Source of the DNA: Alphaproteobacteria bacterium
Lineage (GTDB): Bacteria; Pseudomonadota; Alphaproteobacteria; Sphingomonadales; Sphingomonadaceae
Assembly (NCBI GenBank): GCA_018823325.1
Contig: JAHJIJ010000002.1
Location: 186,001 to 250,000 of the forward strand
DNA: 64,000 nucleotides
Direction of reading: 5' to 3'
Shown here: positions 63,539 to 64,000 of the stretch, piece by piece
Layout: the number at the start of each line of letters is the position of its first letter
Position numbering within the stretch: position 1 is the first letter of the stretch
The notes under the pieces: model-generated
The model's input: only the letters and a program-made list of their open reading frames with translations
Databases searched by the model: none
What the model was told of the DNA's origin: nothing
Position numbers and translations under genes: made by a program

Positions 63539-64000
63539 TCAGGGTGTTGCGACGGCCGGGGTTGCCGTCGCCGGGGCAGCCGCGACCTGGGCCTGGACGG
63601 GAGTTGCCTCACCCCCGCCGAGGCCATGGACGTAGACCGCAAGCATACGGATCGTCGCCTTGTCGAGCGCATGGCCCCAGGCCGGCATCACGCCCTTGCG
63701 GCTGTTCATCACGGTCTGGGTGAGCGTCTCCCGGTCCCCGGCATGGAGCCAGATCGGATCGGTCAGATTGGGTGCACCGAAGTCGCGCAACCCCTTGCCG
63801 TCGCCGCCATGACAGACCGCGCAGTTCTGCTGGAACAGCGCATCGCCCCGCCGCGATGAGGCGCTGGGCTTCTCCTGCCCGCTGATCACACGGACGTGGC
63901 TGACGACGTCCTGCACCTGCGTGGTGTTCAGAATACCGTCCTTACCGAAGGCCGGCATGAGGCTATTGCGGGTCTGCGGTTCATCGGGATTCCGGATGCC
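63539..64000 (-). CDS. ccoP: cbb3 cytochrome oxidase subunit III, C-terminal part (5' cut by window edge)
   Basis: CcoP is the diheme cytochrome c subunit of cbb3 oxidase. 153 residues are visible. TRNSLMPAFG carries the axial Met of the first heme. QQNCAVCHGGDGKG is the second heme-binding CxxCH motif and VMPAWG its axial Met. An Ala/Pro/Thr/Val-rich tail ends the protein. The N-terminal membrane anchor and first heme CxxCH are outside the window. Transcribed ahead of ccoG. Confidence 0.93.
   Translation of the reverse strand, partial: GIRNPDEPQTRNSLMPAFGKDGILNTTQVQDVVSHVRVISGQEKPSASSRRGDALFQQNCAVCHGGDGKGLRDFGAPNLTDPIWLHAGDRETLTQTVMNSRKGVMPAWGHALDKATIRMLAVYVHGLGGGEATPVQAQVAAAPATATPAVATP

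Noticed and set aside
1..64000. Mobile elements, CRISPR arrays, prophage, tRNA or rRNA genes
   Set aside because: No transposase, integrase, phage structural gene, regular spacer-repeat array or cloverleaf-type sequence with CCA end was found by reading the gaps.

Overview
The window is a GC-rich, densely packed chromosomal segment of an alphaproteobacterium, most likely Sphingomonadales (Sphingomonas, Sphingobium or Novosphingobium type). This assignment rests on gene content, not on a database search: a PEPxxWA-CTERM surface protein, the betaine-lipid pair BtaA/BtaB, an archaeal/eukaryote-type prolyl-tRNA synthetase, a polyamine cluster built on carboxyspermidine enzymes, CtrA-type TTAA-N7-TTAA sites, and frequent GTG/TTG starts with ATGA overlaps. 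I see no IS element, phage, CRISPR array, rRNA or tRNA. It reads as core and metabolic chromosome.

Layout. 1-6.0 kb: the end of panB, a YfgM-like membrane TPR protein, bamB, der, a TusA-like protein and recQ. 6.0-10.3 kb: an HD-GYP phosphodiesterase, then on the minus strand btaB, btaA (phosphorus-free membrane lipid) and a threonine/serine dehydratase. 10.3-19.0 kb: a polyamine region with carboxyspermidine dehydrogenase, a Cys-rich lipoprotein, carboxyspermidine decarboxylase, a soluble chemoreceptor behind a Pho-box-like triple repeat, two minus-strand genes of unknown role, and an ornithine decarboxylase behind a structured leader that contains a 25-codon uORF. 19.0-31.6 kb: MAPEG protein, RlmD-type methyltransferase, nnr, ilvD, an N-formylglutamate amidohydrolase homologue, ispE, DUF305 protein, ETF-QO, a degenerate uracil-DNA-glycosylase-like protein, a lytic transglycosylase and moaB. 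31.6-39.0 kb: PEP-CTERM protein, proS, an AsmA-like protein and a PHA locus (phaR, phaC-like, phaA).

39.5-45.4 kb is a complete Mrp Na+/H+ antiporter operon with fused A-B subunits, followed by a 43-residue membrane peptide. 45.6-53.1 kb is an arginine succinyltransferase (AST) operon lacking astC and astE but carrying an M20 hydrolase and a 2-oxoadipate dioxygenase (HglS/DUF1338) homologue, convergent with a regulator that has two MarR domains. 53.2-56.0 kb is glutathione-dependent formaldehyde detoxification (frmA, a VOC protein, fghA). 56.1-64.0 kb is a microaerobic block: SafE-like protein, hemN, ompW (with FNR/FixK-type boxes between hemN and ompW) and the minus-strand cbb3-oxidase assembly operon ccoP(partial)-ccoG-ccoH-ccoI-ccoS.

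The least explained items are the ornithine decarboxylase leader and uORF, the Cys-rich lipoprotein inside the spermidine operon, the 627-residue protein/acyltransferase pair, the modified AST operon with its double-MarR neighbour, and several putative control sites (Pho, CtrA and FNR types).
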